Shown here piece after piece: positions 47,738-56,305 of a stretch of 64,000 nucleotides of DNA. The notes beneath the pieces are model-generated. The model had not been told where the DNA came from. It did not search any database and saw only the letters and a list, made by a program, of their open reading frames with translations. Each line of letters starts with the position of its first letter. Positions within the stretch are counted from its first letter, which is position 1. The position numbers and the translations under genes were made by a program. Source of the DNA: Pseudomonadota bacterium (GTDB lineage Bacteria > Pseudomonadota > Gammaproteobacteria > Burkholderiales > Rhodocyclaceae); NCBI GenBank assembly GCA_018240785.1, contig JAFEFC010000031.1, positions 124,001 through 188,000 on the forward strand, given 5' to 3'.

Positions 47738-48832
47738 ATGCTCGATCAGGTCGCCGAACGCATCGTGAGCCGGGCCATCGTCGGCTTCCTGCTCGGCGGC
47801 CTGCTGATCCTGAGCTACGCGGTGCTGCAGCCCTTCATCGTGCCGGTGGCCTGGGCGGTGATCATCGCCTTCGCCACCTGGCCGCTCTACCTCGTCCTGC
47901 GTGCCCGGCTGCCGCGCGCTCCCGGCTTGAGCGCGCTGATCATGACGCTGCTGCTGACCGCCGCCTTCGTGCTTCCCGCGCTGTGGATGGCAGCGCTGCT
48001 GCGTGGCGAGATCGGCCACGCCATCGCCGCGGTCGTGGCCCAGATCCGCCAGGGGCCGCCAACGCTGCCCGGGTTGATCCGCGACCTGCCCTGGGCGGGC
48101 GACTTCCTGCAGGGGCAGCTCGACGCGCTGACCGGCGACGTCGAGAGCTTCAAGAACCAGCTCACCGAGTGGGTGAGGCAGGGCGCCGAACGGCTGGTGT
48201 CACTGATCGGCGATGTCGGCCGCAATGCCGCCAAGCTGGGTTTCGCGCTGATCACCGTGTTCTTCCTGTACCGCGACGGCGAGCGCGTGCTGGACCAGGT
48301 GCAGCGGGTGCTGCATCGCTTCCTGGGCGCGCGGGTGGACGACTACCTCGCGGCAGTGGGCGGCATGACCAAGGCGGTGGTGTGGGGACTGGTCGCCACC
48401 GCGCTGGCGCAGGGTCTCGTCGCCGGGCTGGGCTACTGGTGGGCGGGCCTGTCGGCGCCGGTGCTGCTGGGCGCGGTGACGGCGCTGATCGCCATGGTTC
48501 CGTTCGGCACGCCGTTCGCTTGGGGCTCGATCGGCGCCTGGCTGCTGCTGCGGGGCGACACCGCCGAGGGCGTGGGCCTGCTGCTGTGGGGCGCGCTGGT
48601 GGTGAGCTGGGTGGACAACCTGGTGCGCCCGCTGGTCATCAGCAATGCGACGCGCATTCCCTTCCTGCTGGTGATGTTCGGCGTGCTCGGCGGTCTCGCC
48701 GCCTTCGGCCTGGTGGGCCTGTTCCTCGGCCCGGTGATCCTCGCGGTGCTGATGGCGGTGTGGCGGGAATGGATCGGCGACGCGCACAAGAGCCCGGCCC
48801 CCGCCTCGGCCGACGAGCCGCGCGGACAATGA
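47738..48832 (+). CDS. AI-2E family transporter (PerM/YdiK-like)
   Basis: A 364-residue membrane protein of the AI-2E/PerM family with about eight helices. Recognisable segments are LGGLLILSYAVLQPFIVPVA, VFFLYRDGERVLDQVQRVLH and the C-terminal LLLWGALVVSWVDNLVRPLV followed by RIPFLLVMFGVLGGLAAFG, close to YdiK. Family members have been linked to autoinducer export or to Na+/H+ antiport; cargo cannot be read here. GGAGAA precedes the ATG, and its stop overlaps an ATG of the DUF454 frame. Confidence 0.88.
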   Translation: MLDQVAERIVSRAIVGFLLGGLLILSYAVLQPFIVPVAWAVIIAFATWPLYLVLRARLPRAPGLSALIMTLLLTAAFVLPALWMAALLRGEIGHAIAAVVAQIRQGPPTLPGLIRDLPWAGDFLQGQLDALTGDVESFKNQLTEWVRQGAERLVSLIGDVGRNAAKLGFALITVFFLYRDGERVLDQVQRVLHRFLGARVDDYLAAVGGMTKAVVWGLVATALAQGLVAGLGYWWAGLSAPVLLGAVTALIAMVPFGTPFAWGSIGAWLLLRGDTAEGVGLLLWGALVVSWVDNLVRPLVISNATRIPFLLVMFGVLGGLAAFGLVGLFLGPVILAVLMAVWREWIGDAHKSPAPASADEPRGQ

Positions 48833-48852
48833 GGACGCGAGGGCAGGCACCG

Positions 48853-49326
48853 ATGTCGAAACTGCACGACTCCCGCCTGATGCGCGTGGCGTTCCTGTGG
48901 CTGGGCGTCGTCGCGCTGCTGCTCGGCGCGCTCGGCGTCGTCCTGCCGGTGCTGCCGACCACCCCTTTCGTGCTGCTGGCGGCAGCCTGCTTCGCCCGCG
49001 GTTCGGAGCGCTTCCACCACCACCTGCTGGCGCATCGCATCGCCGGACCGATCGTGCGCGAATGGGAAGAACACCGTAGCATGCCGCCCGGCGTCAAACC
49101 CTGGGCATTCGGACTGATGGCGTTGTCATTCGGTGTGTCGCTGCTGCTGGTGCCGACGGCATGGCACCGCCTGATGCTGCTCGGCATCGCCGCCGTGCTG
49201 GCCTTCTTCCTGTGGCGCGTGCCGGTGCGTGCGGCCGATGCGGCCGAACCGGATGTACGTACCCCCGACACACGCCCATCGTCCGCCGCGATCGCTCGCC
49301 GGCAGGCATCACGGCCTCGGCGCTGA
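48853..49326 (+). CDS. DUF454 (YbaN-like) inner-membrane protein
   Basis: A 157-residue YbaN-family protein with three helices. VALLLGALGVVLPVLPTTPF is the diagnostic DUF454 segment, followed by LLAAACFARGSERFHHHLL and PPGVKPWAFGLMALSFGVSL. I prefer the ATG at 48853 (MSKLHDSRLM); an in-frame ATG at 48829 overlaps the previous stop as ATGA and is equally possible by position. The C-terminal 30 residues are polar and poorly conserved. Function unknown. Confidence 0.85.
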   Translation: MSKLHDSRLMRVAFLWLGVVALLLGALGVVLPVLPTTPFVLLAAACFARGSERFHHHLLAHRIAGPIVREWEEHRSMPPGVKPWAFGLMALSFGVSLLLVPTAWHRLMLLGIAAVLAFFLWRVPVRAADAAEPDVRTPDTRPSSAAIARRQASRPRR

Positions 49327-49339
49327 AGACGTCACAACG

Positions 49340-50713
49340 TCAGGACTTGAGCCACGCGTTGACCGCCTCGATCTCCGGTTCGTCCAGCGAGCCGACGAGA
49401 CTCTGCAGGCGCAGGCGGGAGACGATGTAGCGGTAGCGGGCAACGGCGAGGTCGCGCTCGACGCTCACGCGCTGCTGCTGCGCATCAAGGATGTCGATGC
49501 GGCTGCGAGTACCGGCCTGGAAGCCTTTCTGGTTGGACAGCACCGCCTGTTCGGCGGAGCGTCGGGCCTGCTCCAGGGCACGCACGCGCAGGATGCCTTC
49601 GGCCACGTTCTGGAATTCCTTGCGGATTTCCTGCGCGACTTCGCGGCGACGCGCCTCGTACAACTGCTCGGCGCGCTCGATGGTGGCCAGCGCCTGGCGG
49701 GACTGCGACAGGGCGTAGCCGCCGGCGAAGAGCGGCACGTTGACCTGCACCCCGACCTGCGTGGTCAGGTAGCGCGTGTTGATGGAAACGTTGTTCTCGC
49801 TTTCGCTCTTGCTGCGCTGCGCGACGAGGTCGACCGTCGGATAGTGGCCCGCGCGCGCCTTGTCGAGCTCCTGCCGCGCAACTTCGATGTCGGCGCGCAA
49901 TGCGCGCAATTCCGCGTTCACCTCTTCGCCGCGGGCGATCCATTCCTCTGCACTGGCCGGGGTGGGCGCCTGCAACTCGAGACGCGCCGGGTCCAGCGCC
50001 GCCAGGCTGTCCACCGGCTCATTGACGATGGTCTGCAACTGGCGCCGCGTGTAGCCCAGGTTCTGGCTCGCCTCGAGTTCCTGCGCCAGCGTCAGGTCGT
50101 AGCGCGCCTGCGCGTCGTCGATGTCGGTGCGCGTGCCCTGCCCGGCCGCGAACGAGCGCTTCGACGCTTCGAGCTGGCCGGCATAGGCTTCCTTCTGCGC
50201 GATCACCAGCGCGTGCTGATCCTGCGCCAGCAGGGCCTCGAAGTAGGCGCCGGCAAGGCGCACCACCAGATCCTGCAGGCTGCGGTCGAGTGTCGCCTCC
50301 GCCCCCTCCACCTGGCGCTGCGCCTGGCGGTATAGCGCGAAGTTGTACATGCGGAACACCGGCTGGCGCAGCGACAGCGCGTAGTTGCTGCTGATGTAGT
50401 CGAAGCTGTCCCTGGCCGGGCGGCCGAAGATGTCGAGCGACTGGCGATCGGTGCTGTTGCGGCTGCGCGCGAGACCTGCCGACACGTTGGGCAGCAACTG
50501 CGCACGCGCCTGGGGCAAGGCCTCACGGCTTGCCGCCGCCTGCGCGATCGACGCCTGGTGGCGCGCATCGTTGCGCAGCGCCAGCCGGTAGCTGTCGAGC
50601 AGGTCGAGCGCGGCCGCAGGGGCGGCGAGCAGCGACAGTGCGAGGCTGCCCACCAGCGCGGCGGCGGCCCGGCACGACATGAAGGCCGCGGGGCCGGTCT
50701 TGCGCCTCGTCAT
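49340..50713 (-). CDS. Type I secretion outer-membrane protein (TolC family)
   Basis: A 457-residue TolC-family outer-membrane factor with a signal peptide ending near APAAA. Typical segments: LDLLDSYRLALRNDARHQAS, SLRQPVFRMYNFALYRQAQR, LYEARRREVAQEIRKEFQNV and QKGFQAGTRSRIDILDAQQQ, the signature of the C-terminal repeat. The length fits TIGR01844-type type I secretion partners. Last gene of a leftward operon behind two ABC ATPases and HlyD; 3 bases separate it from hlyD. Confidence 0.93.
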   Translation of the reverse strand: MTRRKTGPAAFMSCRAAAALVGSLALSLLAAPAAALDLLDSYRLALRNDARHQASIAQAAASREALPQARAQLLPNVSAGLARSRNSTDRQSLDIFGRPARDSFDYISSNYALSLRQPVFRMYNFALYRQAQRQVEGAEATLDRSLQDLVVRLAGAYFEALLAQDQHALVIAQKEAYAGQLEASKRSFAAGQGTRTDIDDAQARYDLTLAQELEASQNLGYTRRQLQTIVNEPVDSLAALDPARLELQAPTPASAEEWIARGEEVNAELRALRADIEVARQELDKARAGHYPTVDLVAQRSKSESENNVSINTRYLTTQVGVQVNVPLFAGGYALSQSRQALATIERAEQLYEARRREVAQEIRKEFQNVAEGILRVRALEQARRSAEQAVLSNQKGFQAGTRSRIDILDAQQQRVSVERDLAVARYRYIVSRLRLQSLVGSLDEPEIEAVNAWLKS

Positions 50714-50716
50714 GCC

Positions 50717-52087
50717 TCATTCCTCCTTCATCGACGCGGCCATGCGCTTGAGCAGCGGATGCAGCAGATAGGTCAGCACGGTGCGCTCGCCGGTGCGGAT
50801 CACCACCTCGGCGGGCATGCCCGCCTGTAGTTGGCGGTCGCCGAGTTCCTTCATGCCCCTGGGCGTCAGCGAGATGCGGGCGAGGTAGTACGACTGCTTG
50901 GTTTCCGGTTCGGTGATGAGGTCGGTCGACACCGAATCCACCTTGCCCTGCACGACCAGCGCCGGGGAATGGGCGAAGGACGAGAAGCGCACGTCCGTCT
51001 CCATGCCCGGCTGCACGCGGTCGATCATGTGCGGCGGCACCCGGGTCTCGAGCAGCAGGGTTTCGTCGCGCGGCACCACGTCCATCAGCTTCTGCCCCGG
51101 CGCGATGACGCCACCCACCGTCTGCGACACCAGGCCGACGACCTGGCCTTCGGCGGGCGAGCGGATCGTCGTGCGCGCCAGCTCGTTGCCCGCAGCCTTC
51201 AGCTTGTCGGCATCGGCCTGCACTTCGCGGCGGATCTCGGCGAGCTGCGCATCCACCTCCTTGCGGTATTCCTGCGTGCGCTGCACCGCGCGCAGCCTCA
51301 TCTCGGCGATCGAGCGGCGCGCGCGCTGGATGTTGCCCTGCAGGTCGGCGATCGATCCGGCCGCCTCTGCCGCCAGGCGCTGGATCTCGAGCTGCTTGTT
51401 GCGCGGCGCATAGCCTTCCTGCACCAGTTCGCGCAGGCCTTTCAGCTCGTCCTGCAGCAGCTCGAGCTGGGTCCGGCGCGCCGACAGCATGCCCTCGTAG
51501 CCGCGGATGGCCGCCTCCTCGCCCTGGATGTTCTCGCGAATGGCGTCGAGCTCCGCCTTCAGCGCGCTGCGCCGGGCGGCGAACAGGCTTTGCTGGTTGT
51601 CCATGGCCTGCCGGATCAGCGGATCGGCCGGCGCGTCCTGCAGGTCGGGGTGAAAGACGACGCTCGCGCGATCGGCCTGCTCGGCCATCAGGCGCCCTTC
51701 CATCGCGCGCAGGGTGAGGTAGTGCTGGCGCACCGATTCGTAGTTCGCCACCGCCATCGCATCGTCGATGCGCAACAGCGGATCGCCATTGCGCACGTAC
51801 TGGCCTTCCTTCACATGCACCTCGCTGACGATGCCCCCGGACAGGTGCTGCACCGCCTTGCGCTTGGTGTCGATGGCGACCATGCCGGCAGTCGGCACGC
51901 CCTCGTCGAGCGGCGCCAGCCCGGCCCACAGCAGGAATCCGCCGAAGCCCAGGCCCAGCACCCACATGCCCAGCCGCGCCGGCCGCCCGGTGTCGGTGGG
52001 CAAGCCCGGTTCGGCATCGACCACCTGCGCCGGGGACTGCCGCGCGGCGCCGGCAAGCCTGCCCGGATCGATATCACGAATTGCCAT
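50717..52087 (-). CDS. Type I secretion membrane fusion protein (HlyD/PrtE family)
   Basis: A 456-residue periplasmic adaptor with one N-terminal transmembrane segment (GMWVLGLGFGGFLLWAGLAP), the lipoyl-like QHLSGGIVSEVHVKEGQYVR, long coiled coils (about 110-320, for example QLELLQDELKGLRELVQEGY) and the C-terminal beta-barrel region DRVQPGMETDVRFSSF. It bridges the ABC exporter to TolC. It lies between the second ABC gene (54 bases) and tolC (3 bases). Confidence 0.93.
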   Translation of the reverse strand: MAIRDIDPGRLAGAARQSPAQVVDAEPGLPTDTGRPARLGMWVLGLGFGGFLLWAGLAPLDEGVPTAGMVAIDTKRKAVQHLSGGIVSEVHVKEGQYVRNGDPLLRIDDAMAVANYESVRQHYLTLRAMEGRLMAEQADRASVVFHPDLQDAPADPLIRQAMDNQQSLFAARRSALKAELDAIRENIQGEEAAIRGYEGMLSARRTQLELLQDELKGLRELVQEGYAPRNKQLEIQRLAAEAAGSIADLQGNIQRARRSIAEMRLRAVQRTQEYRKEVDAQLAEIRREVQADADKLKAAGNELARTTIRSPAEGQVVGLVSQTVGGVIAPGQKLMDVVPRDETLLLETRVPPHMIDRVQPGMETDVRFSSFAHSPALVVQGKVDSVSTDLITEPETKQSYYLARISLTPRGMKELGDRQLQAGMPAEVVIRTGERTVLTYLLHPLLKRMAASMKEE

Positions 52088-52141
52088 GAGGAACTTCCGA
52101 GTATGCGATTGAGAAATCCGGCGCCCTGCCAGCCGCCATGC

Positions 52142-53902
52142 TCAGGCCGGTTGCGGCGCCATACCACCGCCGGCGGGGAAACCCGACGCCGTGGCCGCCC
52201 CCCCGCCAGGCAGCACCTGGGCAGGCGGACCGTCACGGGTGATCACGCCGTCATCGAGGACGAGGACGCGATCGGCGATGCCGACGATGCCGCGCCGGTG
52301 GGTGATCAGGAACACCGTGCTGCCTTGCTCCCTCAGGTCCCGCACCGCACGCACCAGGGCAGCCTCGCCGACGTCGTCGAGGTTGGAGTTGGGCTCGTCG
52401 AGGACGATGATGCGCGGCTCGCCATACATCGCCCGCGCCAGCCCGATGCGCTGGCGCTGGCCGCCGGACAGCATGCTGCCCGCCTCGCCGATCTGGGTGT
52501 CGTAGCCCCTGGGGAAACGCAGGATCATGTCATGCACGCCGGCGCGCTGGCAGGCGCGGATGACCTTCTCTGCGTCCACCTCGCCGAAGCGCGCGATGTT
52601 CTCGGCGATGCTGCCCTCGAACAGTTCGATATCCTGCGGCAGGTAGCCGAGGGCGGGGCCGAGCTCCTCGCGGTCCCATTCCTCGATGGGCTCACCGTCC
52701 ACCAGCACGCGCCCCTCGCGCTGCGGCCAGATGCCGACGAGTGCGCGCGCCAGGGTCGACTTGCCCGAGCCCGACGGGCCAAGGATGGCGGTCACCTGCG
52801 CCGGCTCGAAAGCGGCCGTGAGGCCTTTCAGGATGGGCTGCGCACGCCCGGGCGCCGTCGCCACCAGATTCTCGATGCGCACGTCCCCGCGCGGCAGGCC
52901 GCGGCGCGGCGCGTCTTCGGGCAGCGGATGCGCGCCGAGCAGCGCATCGAGGTTGCGGAAGGCCTGGCGGGCTGCGAGGAAGGGCTTCCAGCTCGCGACG
53001 ATCTGGTCCAGCGGCTGTGTCGCGCGCCCCATCAGCACGTTGGCGGCGATCATCGCGCCGGCGGTCAATTCGCCCTCGATCACCAGCAACGCGCCGGCCG
53101 CCAGCGTGAGCGACTGCAGGGTGTAGCGCACGAACTTGGTCAGGGCGAGCACGCGCGCGCTGGCATCAGCTGCGCGTCCGTTGAGCGCCAGGTGCCGCTG
53201 GTGGCGCACCTGCCAGCGCCGCCTGAGGCTGCCCAGCATGCCCATCGCCTCGATCACCTCGGCATTGCGCAGCTTGCCATGCACATAGGCACCAACCTGC
53301 GAGCCGGCCTCTACGGCCGCCTCGACGGGCTGCTGCGTGATGCGGTGCGACAGCCAGGCCAGCACCGCCAGCAGCAGCACGAAGCCCACGCCCAAGAGGC
53401 CGAGCGAAGGATGCAGCATGAACAGCACGGCGATGTAGATCGGCGTCCAGGGCGCATCCATGAAGGCGAACAGGCCGTTGCCGGTCATGAACTGACGCAG
53501 GTTGGTGAGGTCGCCAAAGGTGCGCGCCGGGTTGCGGCTGCGCTCGCCCAGGCTGGACCGGAAGCTCGCCTGGAACACGCGCGTGCCCAGCAACGCGTCG
53601 AAGCGCACGCCCATGCGCACCAGCAGACGCGATCGCACCCACTCGGCGAAGGCCATCACCGCGAAGCAGAACAGCATGACCAGCGTCACCGCGGCGAGCG
53701 TGAGGCTGCTGTGGCTGACCATCACCCGGTCGTACACCTGCAGCATGTAGATGGTCGGCGTCAGCATCAGCACATTGACGAGCACGGAGAAGGCCATGCA
53801 TGCGGCGAACTCACGCCGGAATCCCCACAGGGTCGTGGCAAGGGGGCTGCGCAGGGCGGCGGCGGGCATCTTCATCCTCGATGGCTCGGGAGAGCGGTTC
53901 AT
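52142..53902 (-). CDS. Type I secretion ABC exporter, PrtD-like, second of a tandem pair
   Basis: A 586-residue permease-ATPase fusion. The transmembrane domain begins AACMAFSVLVNVLMLTPTIY with MLQVYDRVMVSHSSLTL; the ATPase has Walker A GPSGSGKST (375-383), signature LSGGQRQRIGLARAM, Walker B IIVLDEPNSNLDD and switch ITHRRG, all intact. There is no N-terminal C39 peptidase domain, so it belongs with the PrtD/LapB-like exporters of C-terminal-signal substrates. It overlaps the first ABC gene by 4 bases, which suggests equal synthesis and possibly a heterodimer. Confidence 0.92.
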   Translation of the reverse strand: MNRSPEPSRMKMPAAALRSPLATTLWGFRREFAACMAFSVLVNVLMLTPTIYMLQVYDRVMVSHSSLTLAAVTLVMLFCFAVMAFAEWVRSRLLVRMGVRFDALLGTRVFQASFRSSLGERSRNPARTFGDLTNLRQFMTGNGLFAFMDAPWTPIYIAVLFMLHPSLGLLGVGFVLLLAVLAWLSHRITQQPVEAAVEAGSQVGAYVHGKLRNAEVIEAMGMLGSLRRRWQVRHQRHLALNGRAADASARVLALTKFVRYTLQSLTLAAGALLVIEGELTAGAMIAANVLMGRATQPLDQIVASWKPFLAARQAFRNLDALLGAHPLPEDAPRRGLPRGDVRIENLVATAPGRAQPILKGLTAAFEPAQVTAILGPSGSGKSTLARALVGIWPQREGRVLVDGEPIEEWDREELGPALGYLPQDIELFEGSIAENIARFGEVDAEKVIRACQRAGVHDMILRFPRGYDTQIGEAGSMLSGGQRQRIGLARAMYGEPRIIVLDEPNSNLDDVGEAALVRAVRDLREQGSTVFLITHRRGIVGIADRVLVLDDGVITRDGPPAQVLPGGGAATASGFPAGGGMAPQPA

Positions 53903-55629
53903 GCGGCCACCGGTCGCGGCATTGCGGCAGCCTGCTGCGCACCGCGCTGCAGGCTGGCGAGAACCTCGTCGCGCGGGCCGAAGGCCTTGGCCTGGCCGTC
54001 CTGCAGCAGCAGGATGAGGTCGACCGCCGGCAGCACCGAGGGGCGATGGGTGACGATCACCACCGTCGTGCCCTGGGCCTTCAACGCAAGCAGCATCTGC
54101 AGCAGCGCCTGCTCGCCCGCCTCGTCGAGGTTGGAATTGGGCTCGTCGAGCACCACCAGCCGCGGCCGGCCATAGACCGCCCGCGCCAGCCCGATGCGCT
54201 GGCGCATGCCGCCCGACAGGATGGCGCCGTCGTCACCGATGTCGGTGTCGTAGCCATCGGGCAGCGCCATGATCAGCTCGTGCGCGCCCGACAGGCGCGC
54301 CGCGGTTTCCACCGCGTCGCCATCGGGCTCGCCGAAGCGGGCGATGTTCTCGGCGACGGTGCCGGCGAAGAGCTCAACGTCCTGCGGCAGGTATCCGACC
54401 TGGGGGCCGAGTTCGGCCTTGTTCCACGCGAAGAGGTCGGCGCCATCGAGCCGCAGCTTGCCGCTCGATGCCGGCCACACCCCGACCATCAGTCGTGCCA
54501 GCGTGGACTTGCCCGAGGCAGCCGGGCCGATCATCGCCAGCGCCTTGCCGGGCGGCACCGACAAGCTGATGCCGCGCAGGATGGGAAGCTGCGATCCGGG
54601 CGCCGCCGCGACCACGCCTTCCACCGACAGCAGGCCGCGCGGCGCGGGCAGCGGCATGCCCGGCTCACGCGCCGGGACGGCGGTGAGCAGCCGGTCGACT
54701 CGCGCCCAGGCATCGCGCGCATTGACCACCTGTCGCCAGGCGCCGATCACCTGCACGATGGGCGCCAGCACCCTCACCCCGAGCGTGGAGGCCACGATCA
54801 TCATGCCCCCGCCGCCGGGAAAATCGCCGGCGATGATCAGCCAGCACGCGCCGCCCAGCAGCAAGGACGACTGGGTGAGCTGCACGAACTTCGCCATCGA
54901 CGCATAGGACCCCGCCTTGTCGGAAGCATCCGCCTGCAGCGAGAGGAATTCGTTCTGCCGCGTGAGCCAGCGCCGCAGGATTCCTCCCTGCATGCCCATG
55001 GCTTCGATCACCTGCACATTGCGCAGGCTGTTGGCGGCGTAGTTCTGCGCCGCGATTGCGGCCTTGTTGGCCCGCTCCAGCGGCGGCCGGGTATCGCGCT
55101 CGGTCAGCCAGGCCAGCCCCACCTGCAGCAGCGCGCCCGCGATGGACAGCCATCCGAGCGCAGCATCGATGAGGAAGATCGCCACGATGTAGAGCAGGGC
55201 CAGGGGTACGTCGATCAGCGCCGTCGCGGCCGGGCTGTGGAAGAACTCGCGTACCGTGCGCAGATCGTTCAAGAGTTGCGCGCTGACCCCCGGCATGCGC
55301 CGCAGGCTCGCCTCGAACAGCGCATCGAAGGCGCGGCTGGCGATGCGCGCATCGAACTTCAGCGAGGCCTCATGAAGCATCCGGCTGCGCACCCATTCGA
55401 GCAGCTCCATCACCGCGTAGGCGAGGACGATCAGCAACGTGAGCATCGCCAGCGTCATGCCGCTGCGGCTGTTCACGACCCGGTCATACACCTCGAGCAT
55501 GTAAATGGTCGGCGTCATCACCAGCAGGTTGGTGAAGAAGCTGAAGAAGACGACCTGCTTGACCAGGGCCTTCTGCGCGTCGAGGGCGGCACGCAGTTCG
55601 GATGGCTTGTCGCCGGGCTTGACGGCCAT
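53899..55629 (-). CDS. Type I secretion ABC exporter, PrtD-like, first of a tandem pair
   Basis: A 576-residue paralogue of the next gene. Membrane domain: VVFFSFFTNLLVMTPTIYML, EVYDRVVNSRSGMTL. ATPase: Walker A GPAASGKST (368-376), signature LSGGMRQRIGLARAV, Walker B LVVLDEPNSNLDEAG and switch VTHRPS. All catalytic residues appear present, so both subunits should bind and hydrolyse ATP. First gene of the operon ABC-ABC-HlyD-TolC; a possible -10 TAGAAT is on the minus strand at 55666-55671. No RTX-repeat protein or other obvious substrate gene lies within the window. Confidence 0.92.
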   Translation of the reverse strand: MAVKPGDKPSELRAALDAQKALVKQVVFFSFFTNLLVMTPTIYMLEVYDRVVNSRSGMTLAMLTLLIVLAYAVMELLEWVRSRMLHEASLKFDARIASRAFDALFEASLRRMPGVSAQLLNDLRTVREFFHSPAATALIDVPLALLYIVAIFLIDAALGWLSIAGALLQVGLAWLTERDTRPPLERANKAAIAAQNYAANSLRNVQVIEAMGMQGGILRRWLTRQNEFLSLQADASDKAGSYASMAKFVQLTQSSLLLGGACWLIIAGDFPGGGGMMIVASTLGVRVLAPIVQVIGAWRQVVNARDAWARVDRLLTAVPAREPGMPLPAPRGLLSVEGVVAAAPGSQLPILRGISLSVPPGKALAMIGPAASGKSTLARLMVGVWPASSGKLRLDGADLFAWNKAELGPQVGYLPQDVELFAGTVAENIARFGEPDGDAVETAARLSGAHELIMALPDGYDTDIGDDGAILSGGMRQRIGLARAVYGRPRLVVLDEPNSNLDEAGEQALLQMLLALKAQGTTVVIVTHRPSVLPAVDLILLLQDGQAKAFGPRDEVLASLQRGAQQAAAMPRPVAA

Positions 55630-55763
55630 GGGGCGGCCCTTTGCATATCCTTTCGATTGCTCCGGATTCTACCCGGACGAAAGTCTGCAATGCGCGAACT
55701 AATCCCGCATCGGCCGCTCCTTCGCCGGCGATGGCGGCAGCGGCAGCCGGTGGGCGTCCCGAT

Positions 55764-56180
55764 TCAATCGCCGGCGGACGGATCGTACGGTACGACGTTC
55801 TCCTGTTCGGCCGGATCATTGCGCGCGACGATGGCACGCGCCGCTTCAGTGTCGCTCAGGTTGAACGCCTGGTGAGGCATGTCGGCCGGGATAAAGAGGA
55901 AGTCGCCGGGAGCGCTGACGACGCGCTGCTGCAGGCCCGGCCCGTAGCGGGTTTCGACGCGGCCTTCAAGCACGTAGATCGCAGTCTCGTAGCCGCGGTG
56001 CCGGTGCGGCGCAGCCACGCCGCCGGGCGGGATGACCACCATGTGCATCGACAGGCCACGACTGCCGGCCGTCTCGCCGGAAATGCCGAAGAAATACGGC
56101 AGGCGCTGCTGGGTGAGGATCTCGCGCTCGGGGCGCACGGCCACCACCGTCTGCGCTACCTGTTCGCTGGGGGATGACAT
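55764..56180 (-). CDS. Cupin-domain protein
   Basis: A 138-residue single-domain cupin. Motif 1 is APHRHRGYETAIYVLEGRVE with the metal-binding histidines and glutamate; motif 2 is PGDFLFIPADMPHQAFNLSD. The start at 56180 gives MSSPSEQVAQTVVAVRP; the frame stays open 36 codons upstream without conserved sequence. Cupins of this size bind a small ligand or act as isomerases or dioxygenases; no specific activity can be given. It is read in the same direction as recC upstream, 125 bases away, and may share its transcript. Confidence 0.82.
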   Translation of the reverse strand: MSSPSEQVAQTVVAVRPEREILTQQRLPYFFGISGETAGSRGLSMHMVVIPPGGVAAPHRHRGYETAIYVLEGRVETRYGPGLQQRVVSAPGDFLFIPADMPHQAFNLSDTEAARAIVARNDPAEQENVVPYDPSAGD

Positions 56181-56305
56181 CGTTGCCTCCGTGCCGCGCA
56201 GTGGCGGCAAGAACCCGGCCAGCTCGCGCCGGCCCGTCAATCTAACCGTAGTGCGTGCGCGCTGCGCTGTCGACCTCCAGGCCGCCACGCGGCAGATGCG
56301 GGACC

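Noticed and set aside
46975-48828. A long plus-strand frame leading into the DUF454 protein
   Set aside because: It crosses the Tim44-like and AI-2E genes out of frame with compositionally biased translation; DUF454 starts at 48829 or 48853.
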